64,000 nt of DNA from Marthasterias glacialis (lineage: Eukaryota > Echinodermata > Asteroidea > Forcipulatida > Asteriidae). The DNA lies in the NCBI GenBank assembly GCA_911728455.2, contig OU452230.1:1104300-1168299 (forward strand), given 5' to 3'. Of this stretch, positions 47,301 through 57,548 are shown piece by piece (position 1 is the stretch's first letter; every line of letters starts with the position of its first letter). The position numbers were made by a program, and so were the translations under genes. The notes beneath the pieces are model-generated. The model saw only the letters and a program-made list of their open reading frames with translations, was not told the origin of the DNA and made no database searches.

Positions 47301-50300
47301 CCCTGGAACGACCGGTGAGATGTCAGCTAAAGCGAAAAAAAAGACCGCTGCTCACAAAACACCTGACGGTAAAACACCGGGGACCTCAAATGAAGGCAGT
47401 AAAACCCGCGCTGGTAAAGTAACATCCAGAGGTGAAACACTTGCTGTTGAAACTCCAGGGGATAATCCTGAAGTGAGGCAATCACCACGAGGCAAAACTC
47501 CAGTCCAGAAACCAGAGCTTAAAACCCCCTCTGGGAAAACACCAGGCAGCGTGACAACATCGGCGGTAACCCCTGGTAAATCTCTGGCTGTTAAAGCCCA
47601 AGGGGGTTCCACTCCAGGCAAGGGGGAGGCCAAAACACCGAAAGGAAAGGGGAACGAAATGAAAACACCAAACACGCAAAAAGGAAAGGGAGATGCTGTG
47701 AAAACGCCGAAAGATAAGAGTGCGAAGAAAGAAAACAGTGCAAAGCAACAGCCACAAAAGACACCGGTAAGCCATGTTTAATACAAGCCATGCATTTAAA
47801 ACAAATTATTAAATATTTTAAAACATTTAGTATTAAGAGGACAATCGCAAGTACCAACATTTTCAGAAGCATGCAAACCGTACGCTGGGGGGGGGGGGGG
47901 AAAGGCAGCCTATGTTAGCATTCTAAAACGTTAATATTTTGATTTGTTAATCTGTACAAATCATTGCGGGTTAGAATCTAGTGCCAGCTGTTCTGACTCC
48001 AGACATCATGCATAGCGCACGTCTTACAGTTGGATTCCCATGCACGAATCAACAGCAGAAAAATAGACTCAAATCAAGTCGTTATATGGGCTGTATACCT
48101 ATAATTTCAGCTGGGCCCAATTCATGGCTTTGCTTACCGCGTCATTCTGCGCTTATGAACACAAAAGAGCCTGACAGAATTCAATATTCTCGTTTGTACA
48201 CTTTAAGGTGGGGGGGGGGTCCCTCCCACAGTGGTGAAATCTTCACAAGTAAGCTTGCATAAATGTGTTTCTTCAGGATTGTTATGAATGTACCCTTCCA
48301 AAAACAAATGGGTACAATCTCTTTGAGCTATACTTCTTGAACATGTGTGCATTGGAATGAACACACTTCTCAATAAACCAATGATGTACCATCCATTAAG
48401 TTAAATAATTTGAACATTGAAAAATTCTTTGCGCTTTTAGAAAAAGGTCAAACTTCCTGGTGGTACAACGCTTGAGGATCTAGTCCCTGGTGATGGCAAG
48501 GTGGCTAAGAGTGGAAAGATGGTAAGCTGTAATTTGCAAGTTTATTTTCTTTCACTTCACAAAATCTTTTTACGATCATTAGAATCCACTTTTAAGGGCA
48601 GTACTTTTGGTAATTACTCCAAAAATAATGACCATAAAAACTTACTTGGTAAGGAGCAACGGAGAGCTGTTGATAGTGTAAAACATTCTGAGAAACGACT
48701 CCCTGTGAAGTAACGTAGTTTCTGAGAAGGAGGTAATTTCTCGCTAAAACATTCAAATCTGAGAAAGGCTTCAGCCATGAAAAAATAAAAACATGCAGTT
48801 TCAGCATTTTCGGACCCTTCTGCGTGGAAATAACCGCTCCAGATTTTCACCGATATCCCAAGAACGTAAACATCTTTTGAAACAAAATTTTCAGAGGTTA
48901 ATTTTATGGTATACATCTACAATTTTATAGGATTGAAACAAACATATGGTTCCAAATACCAAAGGTATACCCTGCCTTTTTAAACAGGGTTTTTGAGGTT
49001 CCCACTTCTTTTTAATTTGAATTTGTATGATAGGTGTGCTTACTTGCTAGCAGTTATCGATATTAATAGGGTGACGCAAAACACCTATACTGTATTCGGT
49101 TTGTGGCAACACATTGTGTATAAATCAACTGTGAACATTTTTGTTCTTACCAATGTTGAGCTGGGGCTTTAAGCAGGAAACAGTGTTTATGTACTGTGAC
49201 CAGTCAGGGTTCCAGACTCTAAAAACTATATTGAAATGGGATAAACTTGCTAAATTTCAAGTCCTTTTTTCAAGTACACATTGAAACCTTTTCTATTTCC
49301 CAATTTGTTTCCCTCCCATAACTAAGGCGTGGCTTTAAACAACAACTATTTTTGACAGGTATTTGTCTACTATCGAGGGCTCCTGCCTAATGGGAAGGAA
49401 TTTGACTCCTGCCTCAGCGGCAAACCATTCATGTTTAGACTGGGAAAATCGGAAGTAATCAAGGGATGGGATGAAGGTATCGCTGGTAAGTCAAGTTATT
49501 TGTATAACACCTCATAAAAAGATTCTTACTTTTGATTGGTTTAGAGCCCATCACAGGATATGTCTTATTTTAACTAGAAAGTTGTGCGAATGTGACACAC
49601 TATATCCCATAACAACCAATGTACTATCCCATAACAACCAACATAATATACCCATAGCAACCAATGTACTTTACACATAGCAACAGCAGTTTCTTGATGC
49701 CTGGACTTATATGTATGGGGTGTTATAAAACAAATATTGACTGCTTTTACTCGTGCTAGGGTTAACTCTACATCTTCTTGGTGATTGCCAGAGCATTCTA
49801 TTTTCCCTGAGGCAAAGCCGAGGGAAAATAAAAAAGCATCAGGGATCACCTCGAAAGTTGTAATTTTAACTGTAGTACTCGAAGCAGTCAATGTTTGTAT
49901 ACTTCTTCATAGGCTGATTGCATTGTATCTAAGATTGAGGGTGGTAAAAGGGTGGTAGGTATATTCATCCCCCCTTCCCTCACAAAGTCCATGGAGTAAA
50001 CTCCCCAGGGTAAAGACTGTTTTCTCTTCATCATCTTTCTCCTTCCACTGTAGAGGTTGACTGCTGTAAATCTCTACAATTTCTGATGTGAACCAGGGAT
50101 GTCCACTCAGCTAGACTGAGTCCAGTCCAGTTCTTGATGTAGTCTTCCCATCTTCAGCAGGATCTGCCTTAGGGACTTTACAGTTTACTTTGCTCCTTAT
50201 TTAGCTGCTATCTGGCAGGGGTTTTGCCCATCAATCCCACTGCCATCACATTGCTGACAGTTTCCAAGCAACACACTGAATACTGAACAAGCTGATAGTT

Positions 50301-51363
50301 TTCCTTTTTGGAAGGGTATTTGGCACTCTTATGAGATATTATACATGAAGGTAAATTTTTGCAGGAACATTTCACAGGGCACCAATGCAATAACAAGTAG
50401 CATGGAGGCATTTTGAAGGATGTTATGAGACCAGTAGCTTTATAATTCATTCTGTGATGCCAATTCAATTTTTTTTTATAAAATTGGACTAGCTAATTTG
50501 TTAAGTAAGATTTTTTTGAATCTTTTACAATTATTTTTCTCCACATAGGAATGAAAGTTGGTGGGAAACGGAAATTAACAATTCCTCCTTCACAAGGGTA
50601 AGTATGCAATTTAAAAGTATTGACCCTAATAATAATACTGTAATAATATTGGCATTTGGGATCTTCCACTCCAATTTGAAGGGATTGCACAATAGCACCC
50701 TTATTTTATTTTACCATCATTGGAAAGATCCGATCTTTCTCTTCCAATCATTGTAAGCTTGGGTATGGAGGATGAACATGGACATAACAACAGCTTTATA
50801 TAATGGCCTTTGTGCTCAGGGTTGAGTTCTGTTTTGTGTGAAGCTTGGACGACAAAAGTCGCCAATGGTAAAGAAGAGAGGGTATGAGTGCAGTCGACAA
50901 AAGTCGCCTGTGGTTAGGAAAGGGTTAAATAAACTACCGACAGTTTCCTTTAATATGTAAAGTCTTTTCTAAATTAATGTTTGTTTTTGTAAGGATAGGA
51001 AATGATTTGTGTACATCACAAAAGTATTGACATCTCTTTTTAGGAGTGAAAGTAAAGTTTCTTTATCTAGTGAGTTTTGCGGTAACACCATGTGAAAATC
51101 TCTAATGAGTTGGGATGGTTCTGAAAAGAACCGATGGTTTCAGAACCATCCCAACTCATTAGAGATTTTCACATGGTGTTACCGCAAAACTCACTAGATT
51201 GTATTCCCACCATGCAAAGTTTCAAATCTTACTTATGCTTCTTTATGTTTAGTATCTAAGTTCTGCTTTGTTTGTTATGTGTAGGTACGGCCATCAGAGA
51301 GCTGGCATCATTCCTGCAAATAGTACATTGATGTTCAATGTAGAGCTCAAGAATGTCAAGTAA
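29306..51363 (+). CDS. Nucleolar FKBP39/46-type peptidyl-prolyl isomerase, 13 coding exons
   Basis: Exons: 29306-29315, 30479-30571, 31880-32041, 35364-35477, 44270-44413, 45187-45285, 45584-45865, 46504-46589, 47215-47766, 48441-48521, 49359-49485, 50549-50597, 51285-51363. All joins use GT-AG and keep frame, giving 625 residues. Residues 1-110 form a nucleoplasmin-like domain beginning MFWG, as in insect FKBP39/46, with [15 protein letters not shown] and IHLTGYL strands. Two Asp/Glu tracts (about 127-160 and 210-285) and a Lys-rich patch (about 175-207) follow. Residues 331-514 carry about a dozen Lys-Thr-Pro or TPGK motifs, likely proline-directed kinase sites. Residues 515-625 are an FKBP domain with the expected pocket residues ([29 protein letters not shown]), so isomerase activity is expected. 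By family, such proteins act as nuclear or nucleolar histone chaperone-isomerases. The start is fixed by the MFWG signature; the untranslated leader is not resolved. Confidence 0.93.
29475..29999. mobile_element. Foldback element in FKBP intron 1
   Basis: TTCTGTCCTCCAAAT at the left and ATTTGGAGGACAGAA at the right, then TTTTTTAGGCCCA against TGGGCCTGAAAAAA, form inverted ends. Inner pairs (GTCAACGACTGTTTTCTTAC with an inverse near 29877, GGATACCAG with CTGGTATCC) extend the foldback. Confidence 0.65.
30770..31135. repeat. GAGGCAATTGCCTC-type dispersed repeat, copy 1
   Basis: Shares phrases such as GGTGCCCT, GTTCCAATAGAAATTTACA and TTTCCTCATAGAAGTGCCC with 36290-36470 and 38708-38850. Here part of it is repeated internally (GGGCATGCTGGCCAA). 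Confidence 0.5.
31183..31490. mobile_element. Inverted tandem array, foldback type, in FKBP intron 2
   Basis: The ends CTATAAATTGCTTTCATG and CATGAAAGCAATTTATAG are perfect inverses. The left arm carries about three units of TTTGGCAAA..TTGTTTTTT; the right arm carries five inverse units of ACAAGGTTTGCCAAACATA at spacings of about 30-40 bases. This organisation is like that of Foldback-type transposons. Confidence 0.75.
31510..31663 (+). repeat. Dispersed repeat family A, copy 3
   Basis: Matches the downstream halves of 9024-9372 and 20768-21092. It is followed at 31665-31785 by an inverted copy of the segment at 23300-23500. Confidence 0.6.
32258..32535 (-). repeat. tRNA-derived SINE family C, copy 1
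   Basis: On the minus strand it starts with CGTGGCCGAGCGGATAAGAA (A box region) and has GGGTTCGAGTC (32456-32466, B box). A conserved body follows (TCCTTCGGATGGGACGTAAA) and the 3' end is AGCACCTTGTAAAACC. Copies also lie at 54411-54628 and 58617-58890. Confidence 0.75.
34150..34245 (-). repeat. tRNA-like SINE fragment
   Basis: On the minus strand it reads GTGGTTAAGACATCTGC (A-box-like) and GGGTTCGAATCCCACCCGAG (B box). The flanks lack a closing acceptor stem. Confidence 0.5.
34217..34434 (+). repeat. Tandem duplication, 109-base unit
   Basis: Two nearly identical units start at 34217 and 34326 with GATGTCTTAACCACTA. Each contains an AATTTATTA..TAATAAATT palindrome. The duplication lies in FKBP intron 3. 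Confidence 0.8.
34440..34560 (+). repeat. tRNA-derived SINE fragment, plus orientation
   Basis: GGACTCAAGTTCTGATGACT, then GGGTTCAATTCCTGG (B box) and GGTCAAGGCACTTAACCATA, which matches the body of SINE family C. Confidence 0.5.
36290..36470. repeat. GAGGCAATTGCCTC-type dispersed repeat, copy 2
   Basis: Contains GAGGCAATTGCCTCCATTGC and TTTCCTCACAGAAGTGCCC, shared with 38708-38850 and 30770-31135. Confidence 0.5.
37491..37815 (+). repeat. Tandem duplication, about 183-base unit
   Basis: Units start at 37491 and about 37674 with CAGTCTTCAT and share GTGAAAGCAAGTCCAA and TTTCGATCCTAGCAGAGTCT. The duplication lies in intron 4, upstream of the BEN exons. Confidence 0.75.
38708..38850. repeat. 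GAGGCAATTGCCTC-type dispersed repeat, copy 3
   Basis: GGAGGCAATTGCCTCCGTTG followed by GTTCCAATAGAAATTTACA, just upstream of the first BEN exon. Confidence 0.5.
39019..42521 (+). CDS. BEN-domain exons within FKBP intron 4 (alternative 3' end)
   Basis: Four exons, 39019-40209, 40552-40970, 41524-41752 and 42412-42521, join in frame by GT-AG and end in TGA. The last two encode a BEN domain ([51 protein letters not shown]), a DNA- or protein-binding fold of nuclear regulators. The first two encode a Ser/Arg/Gln-rich, probably disordered and basic segment with a possible SUMO site (VKEE). The first exon starts after a TTTTGGATGCAG acceptor in phase 1 and has no in-frame ATG until near 39666, so it needs an upstream coding exon. 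Nucleoplasmin exon 4 (ending 35477, phase 1, GTATGT donor) fits, giving a 775-residue nucleoplasmin-BEN protein (2328 coding bases). A separate nested gene with an unseen first exon is the alternative. The exon calls are firm; the link to exon 4 is an inference. Confidence 0.83.
43336..43341 (+). terminator. Candidate polyA signal for the BEN exons
   Basis: AATAAA about 815 bases after the BEN stop codon and before the FKBP-specific exons resume at 44270. It would permit a transcript that ends here. Confidence 0.5.
43389..43674. mobile_element. MITE of the AATTTCAT family
   Basis: Ends GGTCAATTTCATACCGCTGC and CAGCTATATGAAATTGGGCC are inverted. The interior matches the inverse of 21113-21352 (GAAAATTAGGCGGCC). 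Confidence 0.65.
43939..44072. mobile_element. MITE with GGGGTGGATTTCACAAA ends
   Basis: CTGGGGTGGATTTCACAAA and TTTGTGAAATCCACCCCTG are inverted ends. Inside are several AACTAGTCCTA / TAGGACTAGTT units in both orientations. Confidence 0.75.
44586..44911. mobile_element. MITE with GGTAAAAGGRCRTAAGG ends
   Basis: GTCGTGTGCCTGGTAAAAGG at the left and CCTTTTACCGGGCATACGAC-like at the right are inverted. Two further GTAAAAGG units sit inside. It is in FKBP intron 5. Confidence 0.65.
44935..45050. repeat. Hairpin MITE with GGCAAAGCC loop
   Basis: TGAATATTTTCAT and ATGAAAATATTC are inverted, as are AAGATGGAATGTTTGATTC and GAATGGAACATTCCATC-like segments. The centre is AAGGCAAAGCC. Confidence 0.6.
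46215..46311. repeat. Hairpin MITE with GGCCTCG loop
   Basis: GAAAGATGGAATGTTCCATTTAA pairs imperfectly with TTAAATGGATCTTTCCAT around TTGGCCTCG, resembling 13055-13174. It is in FKBP intron 7. Confidence 0.55.
49600..49690 (+). repeat. Short tandem repeat of CCCATAACAACCAA
   Basis: Four degenerate units of CCATARCAACCAATGTACT about 25 bases apart in FKBP intron 11. Confidence 0.65.
49729..49901. mobile_element. Palindromic MITE
   Basis: CAAATATTGACTGCTT and AAGCAGTCAATGTTTG are inverted ends. ATTTTCCCT and AGGGAAAAT flank a GAGGCAAAGCC centre. Confidence 0.6.
51067..51197. mobile_element. Perfect 60-base hairpin in the last FKBP intron
   Basis: Bases 51067-51126 and 51138-51197 are exact inverse complements (60 of 60 by eye) around an 11-base loop AGAACCGATGG. 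The ends are CTAGTGAGTTTTGCGG and its inverse. It lies within the intron 50598-51284. Confidence 0.85.
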
Positions 51364-52462
51364 AGACCACACCTACTTTCATGGAGGAGTCATCTTGGCT
51401 GACATCAAGTTGAAACACTTGGCTGAGGAGTGGGTGGGGGAGCAGAGCTGATCAGAAACATTCGGCCTTCAACTTTTTCAGTCACATACCAGTGGGACTA
51501 GTAATCCTACTTCACCAGTCTGGTTGTATTTTCACTGGTCCACATCTAAAGGTGGTCTTTCAACATTGAATGGGACTTGCATTAACTAGAAGACTTATGA
51601 ATGATGTACAGACAGTGGTTTACATGGAGTGGTGTGAAGCAGTGATTTAGCCAATCGAACCGCACTGTGGCCCAATTTCATAGCGCTGTGAAGCAGAAAA
51701 TCCTGCTTAGCAAATAAGCAGAAAATGAGTGGGGCACCGGTGGCAACAATGTAAACTTGAGAGAATTTAAACTGTTTCTGCTAAGCAATATTCTTCTGTG
51801 CTTAGCAATTTTGTGTGCTTACAAGCTTTATGACATTGGTCATTGAACAAACTAGTCCATGGATATTTGAACTATCACTTGTCCAGCGAATCGTTGTGAT
51901 CATTGCCTTTTGTATTTTACGTCAACTTTCGTTCAACCGTCCCTTACGTCAACAACAAAAGTCTACCTGGAAATGATAAACAGTTTGATCTAAAGCGCCT
52001 AACCTCAAAGATCTGTTATAGTGGAGAGGGAATTGGTTTGGATCTGTGATACACTATGGAAGAACAATGCAAAATGTTGTCACTAGATTTTGTATGAACA
52101 ACTTATTACACAATTCACACATGCAAGAGCCATGCAGTTTGATTTGTGCATACATTTTTGATAGTTTGTAATATGACATTGGTGTTGTCATTAGTGTCGT
52201 GTAACGACTATCAGTAAGTGCAGTTTATTAGATGCGATCACAAAAGATCTGTATTGGTCTCCTCTGCATTTCATCATCAAGCTCACTTCAAATTTCTTCA
52301 GAAAATATTTTAAGTGGCCAGCCCTTGAATTTTGCTATAACATTTATTTCTTTTGCTAAGCAATTGGATAGAATCAGGAGAAATGCATGTTATTCTATAT
52401 TTTTAAACATAATTCGTTGCGAGATAGTATTCTCTAACGTTGTATTCTGTTAAAAAGGCCTG

Positions 52463-52468
52463 AATAAA
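52463..52468 (+). terminator. Candidate polyA signal of the FKBP gene
   Basis: AATAAA about 1.1 kb after the FKBP stop codon. The 3' leader between them includes part of an AATTTCAT-family repeat (51669-51840). Confidence 0.55.
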
Positions 52469-52769
52469 TATTTCAATGAAAATCCTGTGATAAATTTTAT
52501 TTATCGTTTTGTCTCCAAGTTTCATGTAATACCCCTAAAGGATTACCGTTAATGAATTGGAAATACGTACACGGAAACATGACCTGGAAAATATGGTTTA
52601 TCTGAAAGCTAACTAGAATGAGCAAGAATCTGTCCCCAAACCTGTTGGTTCTAGTCGGATTTTCATTCAGTGCTTTTGGAAAATGTGATATAAGGTGTGT
52701 ATATTGAAAACTGGAGGACTGGATTAAATGTTTTAACTCAGACAATGATGGACATAGTCATATTAGTCT

Positions 52770-52983
52770 TATAGACTAATCTGAGCAGAGCTCGTTTATG
52801 GTGTTTTACATCACGCAGCTATGCCACTACACGAGCGTGCAAAACAGCAATAGCGTGTCAGCTTGCATATGTACCAAACAACATGGAAGATTCACAGCGC
52901 GTGTGCATCAACGCGTGTGTGCGGCGGCCATAGCTGAGGTGGTGTTAACCACCATGACTGAGCCGCTCGGATTAGTCTATAGA
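52770..52983. mobile_element. MITE family B, copy 2
   Basis: TATAGACTAATCTGAGC and GCTCGGATTAGTCTATA are inverted ends with the same GTTTATGGTGTTTTAC interior edge as 15577-15780. Confidence 0.7.
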
Positions 52984-54410
52984 TAAAAAAAATAAAAATG
53001 TATACTAGTAGGAGTCAGTAGAGCTTTCTCAGTTTTGACAGTGTACCAAATTCCATGCTCATCAAAGCCACATTCCCATCACCAACCTGCCCTACGACAT
53101 GAGCTTTCTTTGCAACAACTACTTCATCAGATGCAATGAACCGGATAATTTATGTACAGTCTTAACAGTCATTTTTGAGTCTACAAAACTCAAGAAGGTT
53201 CCAGGTGAATGAGTCCAACGAATAAGGTATACAAAAGGTGGGGTAGGTCATTTGGTGCTCGATATGTGGCAGGGTGTACCCCCCTCCTATTGTGTCTACA
53301 TTGTGTTCAGGAAATCTCTGGAATTCTTTTGAGGATTTTAGGAGGGGTGCTTCTGTACAAGAGGGGAAGAGTGTGTTAGAGAATGGGAACATTTGGGGGG
53401 ACTCCCTCTGCCACATACCAGACATGGTATAGAAAACAACTCTCTCTATGAAGTCCTTGATCAATGCACTGCAGGTTCTTAATAATCTTTTGTTCAGCTG
53501 TTTCTTTTTCAACCCAGTAATAATTACGTAAAATAACTTAAATATAATTTTCATCGTTTATTTTAAATTTTACAATGAAACCAAACAACATACAAACTAA
53601 ATTATTAAAACAACCTCCATTTTCTGTCTCGTGTACCGTTTATATACTCTAGATCCCGTCACCAAAACAAAAAAGTCAAAATTTACCATAGAAAATAATT
53701 CTCTTTACAATTGTGTATACTATTATATTAATCCAAGATTTATTTTTCCAAAGATAGAAAAATATATCACTTACAATACTGCTATAAAACAGTGTAATTA
53801 GAAAGTATAAAAAACTGCATTGCATTTCAATGATATTGATAGGAATGATAAAACTATTTAAAGAATATATACAACATTGGCAATTAACAATAAATAATAT
53901 GATTATGAATTACATATAGATATTCAATACATTACAATTTTTAAAAACCTTTTACCTCCTTATAATCTTATAAAAATACAAGTCATGGCAAAAAAAACCA
54001 AAATGATGTACTAAGTCAAAAATCATTTAAAAACAACGATACAAATGATTTATATTGCAAACAAACTGAAAGGGAAGTCCATTAATTACCAAATACCCTC
54101 TTAATTATTAATTAAACAAACTTACAGATGAGGTTAACAAAACTTGTATCTCTAATGAAAGAATTTTTGCAACTGCAATTAATAAAATTAGCTTGGTTGA
54201 TGTAAACACAAAGAAACAGCACTGTAAACTTAGTGCTTTCAATCTGCAGGCACTTGGAAAGATTCGAACATACCATGTTCTGTATAATGGTAATCAAAAA
54301 CAAACACTTATAAATCATAACTACAGGTCACAGATAAACGCTCATGGACTCTTAATATTTGCTTATTATTTTTTACAACAGGTGTGTAGAGCTATGAATT
54401 ATAATATTTT

Positions 54411-54628
54411 ATAAGGTGCTGTGGTGCAATCTGCAACCAACCATGCCAGAAACACTAGGGCAAACCCCCTTCTCTCCACGATAAGTGTACTGGGTTCTAA
54501 CGTACAATGCATGGGACCTATGGCTTCACATCCAGGGACACATATGTCATGACTGGGACTCAAACCCACACTCTGCTGATCAAACCACTTGAGTCCAGTG
54601 CGCTAGTCCGCTTGGCCATGACGCATTG
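54411..54628 (-). repeat. tRNA-derived SINE family C, copy 2
   Basis: Shares AAGGTGCTGTGGTGCAATCT and ACTCTGCTGATCA with the copies at 32258 and 58617. It has an internal deletion. Confidence 0.65.
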
Positions 54629-54938
54629 AGTGGATGTCTCAGTTATTAGACATTGAGCTGGACAAGAGCCAATCTCATACAGCTGCTTTATAACTTTTGC
54701 CGAGGAAAACTGCTGGTAACCACATGTTTTTGTGATTTGACAAGTCCACTGCCAATTATGAGCAATTTTATCAGAATGGGTACCGAGCACAACTCCACAA
54801 AGATGTTAAGTAGAAAATCATGTAAAAAATAGCAGAGGACCAGTTACAAGATATGTAAATACTACTAATATGACTGGTAACCTATTTCTGCAAAGCAATA
54901 TTTTTCTGTGGTTAAGCAGCTTTGTTAAAATAAGGCCC

Positions 54939-55125
54939 TGGGCCCAATTTCATGGAGCTGCTTAAGTGTAAAAAGTAGCTAAGCACAAACAAAATTATGC
55001 TTACCAGAATAAGGTTACCAGCCAAAACACCATTTCTCATGTACCATCTGTAGCTGGTACCCTGCACTTTTTTGCTTAGACATGTTAGAAGAAACTTGTT
55101 TAGCAGCTCTATGAACTTGGGCCCT
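54939..55125. mobile_element. MITE of the GGGCCCAATTTCAT family
   Basis: GGGCCCAATTTCATGGAGCTG and CAGCTCTATGAACTTGGGCCC are inverted ends. A related, less complete unit precedes it at 54655-54935. Confidence 0.7.
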
Positions 55126-56295
55126 GGTGATGAGGGACCAGCTAAATTCTCTAATAGCAGATAACAATGAACTACATTATACGTTTAATAATGTACAACA
55201 CGGCAAGAAATCAGAACCGATCCAATTCAAATAATCCAGTACAAATATTTGATAAGGCTTCAAGCAAGTACACCATAGTAGCGATATCATATGATGAGTG
55301 CTCCAATGCTGTACACAGATAATCTTGTATGATAATCCATTTAAAGATTAGGAATGTCTACATTGGTCGGTCCGCAAAACATGTCACCTTGACTAAAGGT
55401 TACATTTCTAGGGCAATGCTGTTGTATTTTTTGTGATGTTGTTTGAAAATAAACTGAATTTGATCAAATTGCACATTAATATAAAAAAAACATACCTATT
55501 TTAATTCAAACATGTATCATCAGAATCCACATTTCAAAGCCCTTTTGTTATAATAACATAAATTGTATCCATGTTGAGAATTTTCAATGAACTAAAAATC
55601 AAAGGAGTTGGACAAAATGAAATAAATAGTCAGAATAATCAATGTTTAAAACTTTATAATTCTATAACTTTTTCTTCAAAATTGTTGTTAGGTGGGTGGG
55701 TCAACAGAAACAACTGTCAATCAAAACTCAGTTTACGACCTAAATATTGCGGACAAAAATAAGTAAAAGTTGTGTGTGTTTTGGCAGTTTCCTCTTCAGT
55801 TTCAACTACAAAGTTGCCAAGAAAAGTCATTAACAACTCCTGAGCTGGGAGAGCACTGATCTAAAATATCTGCTCCAATGTGAGGCACTACTTCATTCTT
55901 CAGTGCATAGAGTATATTGAAAAGTCAGTCCATATTTAAAAACCTAAAAATATAAATTTGATTATTCTGAATGACCCCTAAATTACTGCAGGGTGAATTT
56001 CAACAAAAGATTCACAGAATACAAACTTGATTGTCATTATCAATACAAGTTCCACGCTGCCATCGGCCCTGCTCACCATTTTGGGAGTAAACGGGTATGC
56101 AGGTTATTGCGGCATCCCCTAAAATTCCAAAATGGCACAACCCAGATTATTGTAATGATGACGTCATGTGAATTTGGTCAAAAGTTCTAAAACTTGGCAA
56201 ATAAATGAAATTTGTTGAAGACAATGTACGAAGAAGGCAGAGGGGATGACCATGTTGCATCAATGATTATTTATTAGGGGATGTTTGAAGCTTTG

Positions 56296-56540
56296 CGTCA
56301 AAGATTATAGAGCGCCGTAGGCGCAAGATGGGGAACTGTGGCTGAAATGTGAAATCTCACTGGACGCCATTTCAGCAAGTGACTCTATTGATACAGCACT
56401 GATACGTGTGGACCAGTGTAGACATTGACCATTGCTATCAATGGGAAACACAGGCATGCATGGTGCCCATGCGTATTTCACTTTCCAACAGTAGATAAAG
56501 GCCCAGTTCCCCATCTAACGGCGCTCTATAATCTTTGCTT
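56296..56540. mobile_element. MITE with AAAGATTATAGAGCGCCGT ends
   Basis: CAAAGATTATAGAGCGCCGT and ACGGCGCTCTATAATCTTTG are perfect inverses, continuing to ATGGGGAACTG / CAGTTCCCCAT after a small indel. Confidence 0.75.
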
Positions 56541-56560
56541 TGCATGGTGTGAAGGATAAT

Positions 56561-56880
56561 TAACTATAACTAGTAAACTAGTAAACTTGCGGGTACAACC
56601 GTGTATAAATCTCTTTTTGGAGGAGTGATGGACTACTGCTGATGCTGAGCCAAGCACCATCTCCCATGCATCACCGGTCAAGAACAGCTTGAATTCTTCC
56701 CGCCTAAATGTGCATCCCTCCAGCCCAACATCAGCAGCAGTCCAGCATGCTGCTGAAGACGAGCAGAGTATACTGTTCGACACGTCAAGACCACACCGGC
56801 TCTTTTCAGAGTCACTCCTCCCAAAATAGAATTATACATGGTTGTACCGGTAAATTTACTAGTTTACTAGTTATAGTTAC
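56561..56880. mobile_element. MITE with TAACTATAACTAGTAAACTAG ends
   Basis: TAACTATAACTAGTAAACTA and its inverse TAGTTTACTAGTTATAGTTA form perfect ends. GGTACAACC / GGTTGTACC and GGAGGAGTGA / TCACTCCTCC are further pairs. A partial relative lies at 12395-12565. Confidence 0.75.
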
Positions 56881-56927
56881 TGATTAATTAGTACTTGTGA
56901 AAGATCATGTCACCCAACGAACTATCA

Positions 56928-57040
56928 GGGCCCAATTTCATGGCTCTGCTTACTGTGGCCACGGCCCATAGGAGTACGAGCTTTACAGGGCGCCGTAAGC
57001 GCAGAATTCTTTGGTAACCAGCGCCATGAAATTGGGCCCA
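56928..57040. mobile_element. MITE of the GGGCCCAATTTCAT family, short
   Basis: GGGCCCAATTTCATGGC and GCCATGAAATTGGGCCC are inverted ends of a 113-base element. Confidence 0.7.
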
Positions 57041-57548
57041 GATTGCAACAAGGTACAAGTAACAAGATATGCCTTAGCTGCGAACACAGTTTTTCACATC
57101 TAACAGATCTTGAGTCCCTGAATGTGCGCAAAAACCAAAAAGTGGCATATACAATTTTGCAGCATGAAAACAGTTGATAAATCCCTTTTTTTTCAAACCG
57201 AGTTATGACCTTGCTTTGAATGCTGATGTGAGGATTGAAAAAGAAGTTTGACACGTAACTTGAAAACTATTCCTCTTGCTCAAGAGTTGGTACGCTGTAA
57301 ATGCAGTGAACTGACTGAAAAGCCTCTTAAGAACATGGAATATAATAGGTGTTGTGATGGAATAAACATCGATCATATTACATGTACATTAATAATGCTG
57401 TGGAGGCTACAGGGAAGAATTTCCTTAGCAGCAAGTACAGAAATATGGCACAAACCCTGTAAGTGGAAAATGGTGACCGTATGTGGATAATTCCGTGATA
57501 AGCAGAGTCATGAAACTACGGTTCAAGGTCTATGGTGATGAGGTCCAA

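Larger units (their letters stand above)
52469..57548. other. Spacer between the FKBP and dehydrogenase 3' ends
   Basis: The region between two convergent genes. No gene seen. It contains MITE copies (52770-52983, 54939-55125, 56296-56540, 56561-56880, 56928-57040), a SINE (54411-54628), and a very AT-rich, featureless stretch (53520-54410). TTTATT at 56270-56275 is a possible minus-strand polyA signal for the dehydrogenase, but it is far from the stop codon. Confidence 0.55.

Noticed and set aside
47352..47872. Three overlapping minus-strand frames rich in hydrophobic residues
   Set aside because: They are shadows of the Lys-Thr-Pro repeat exon on the plus strand.
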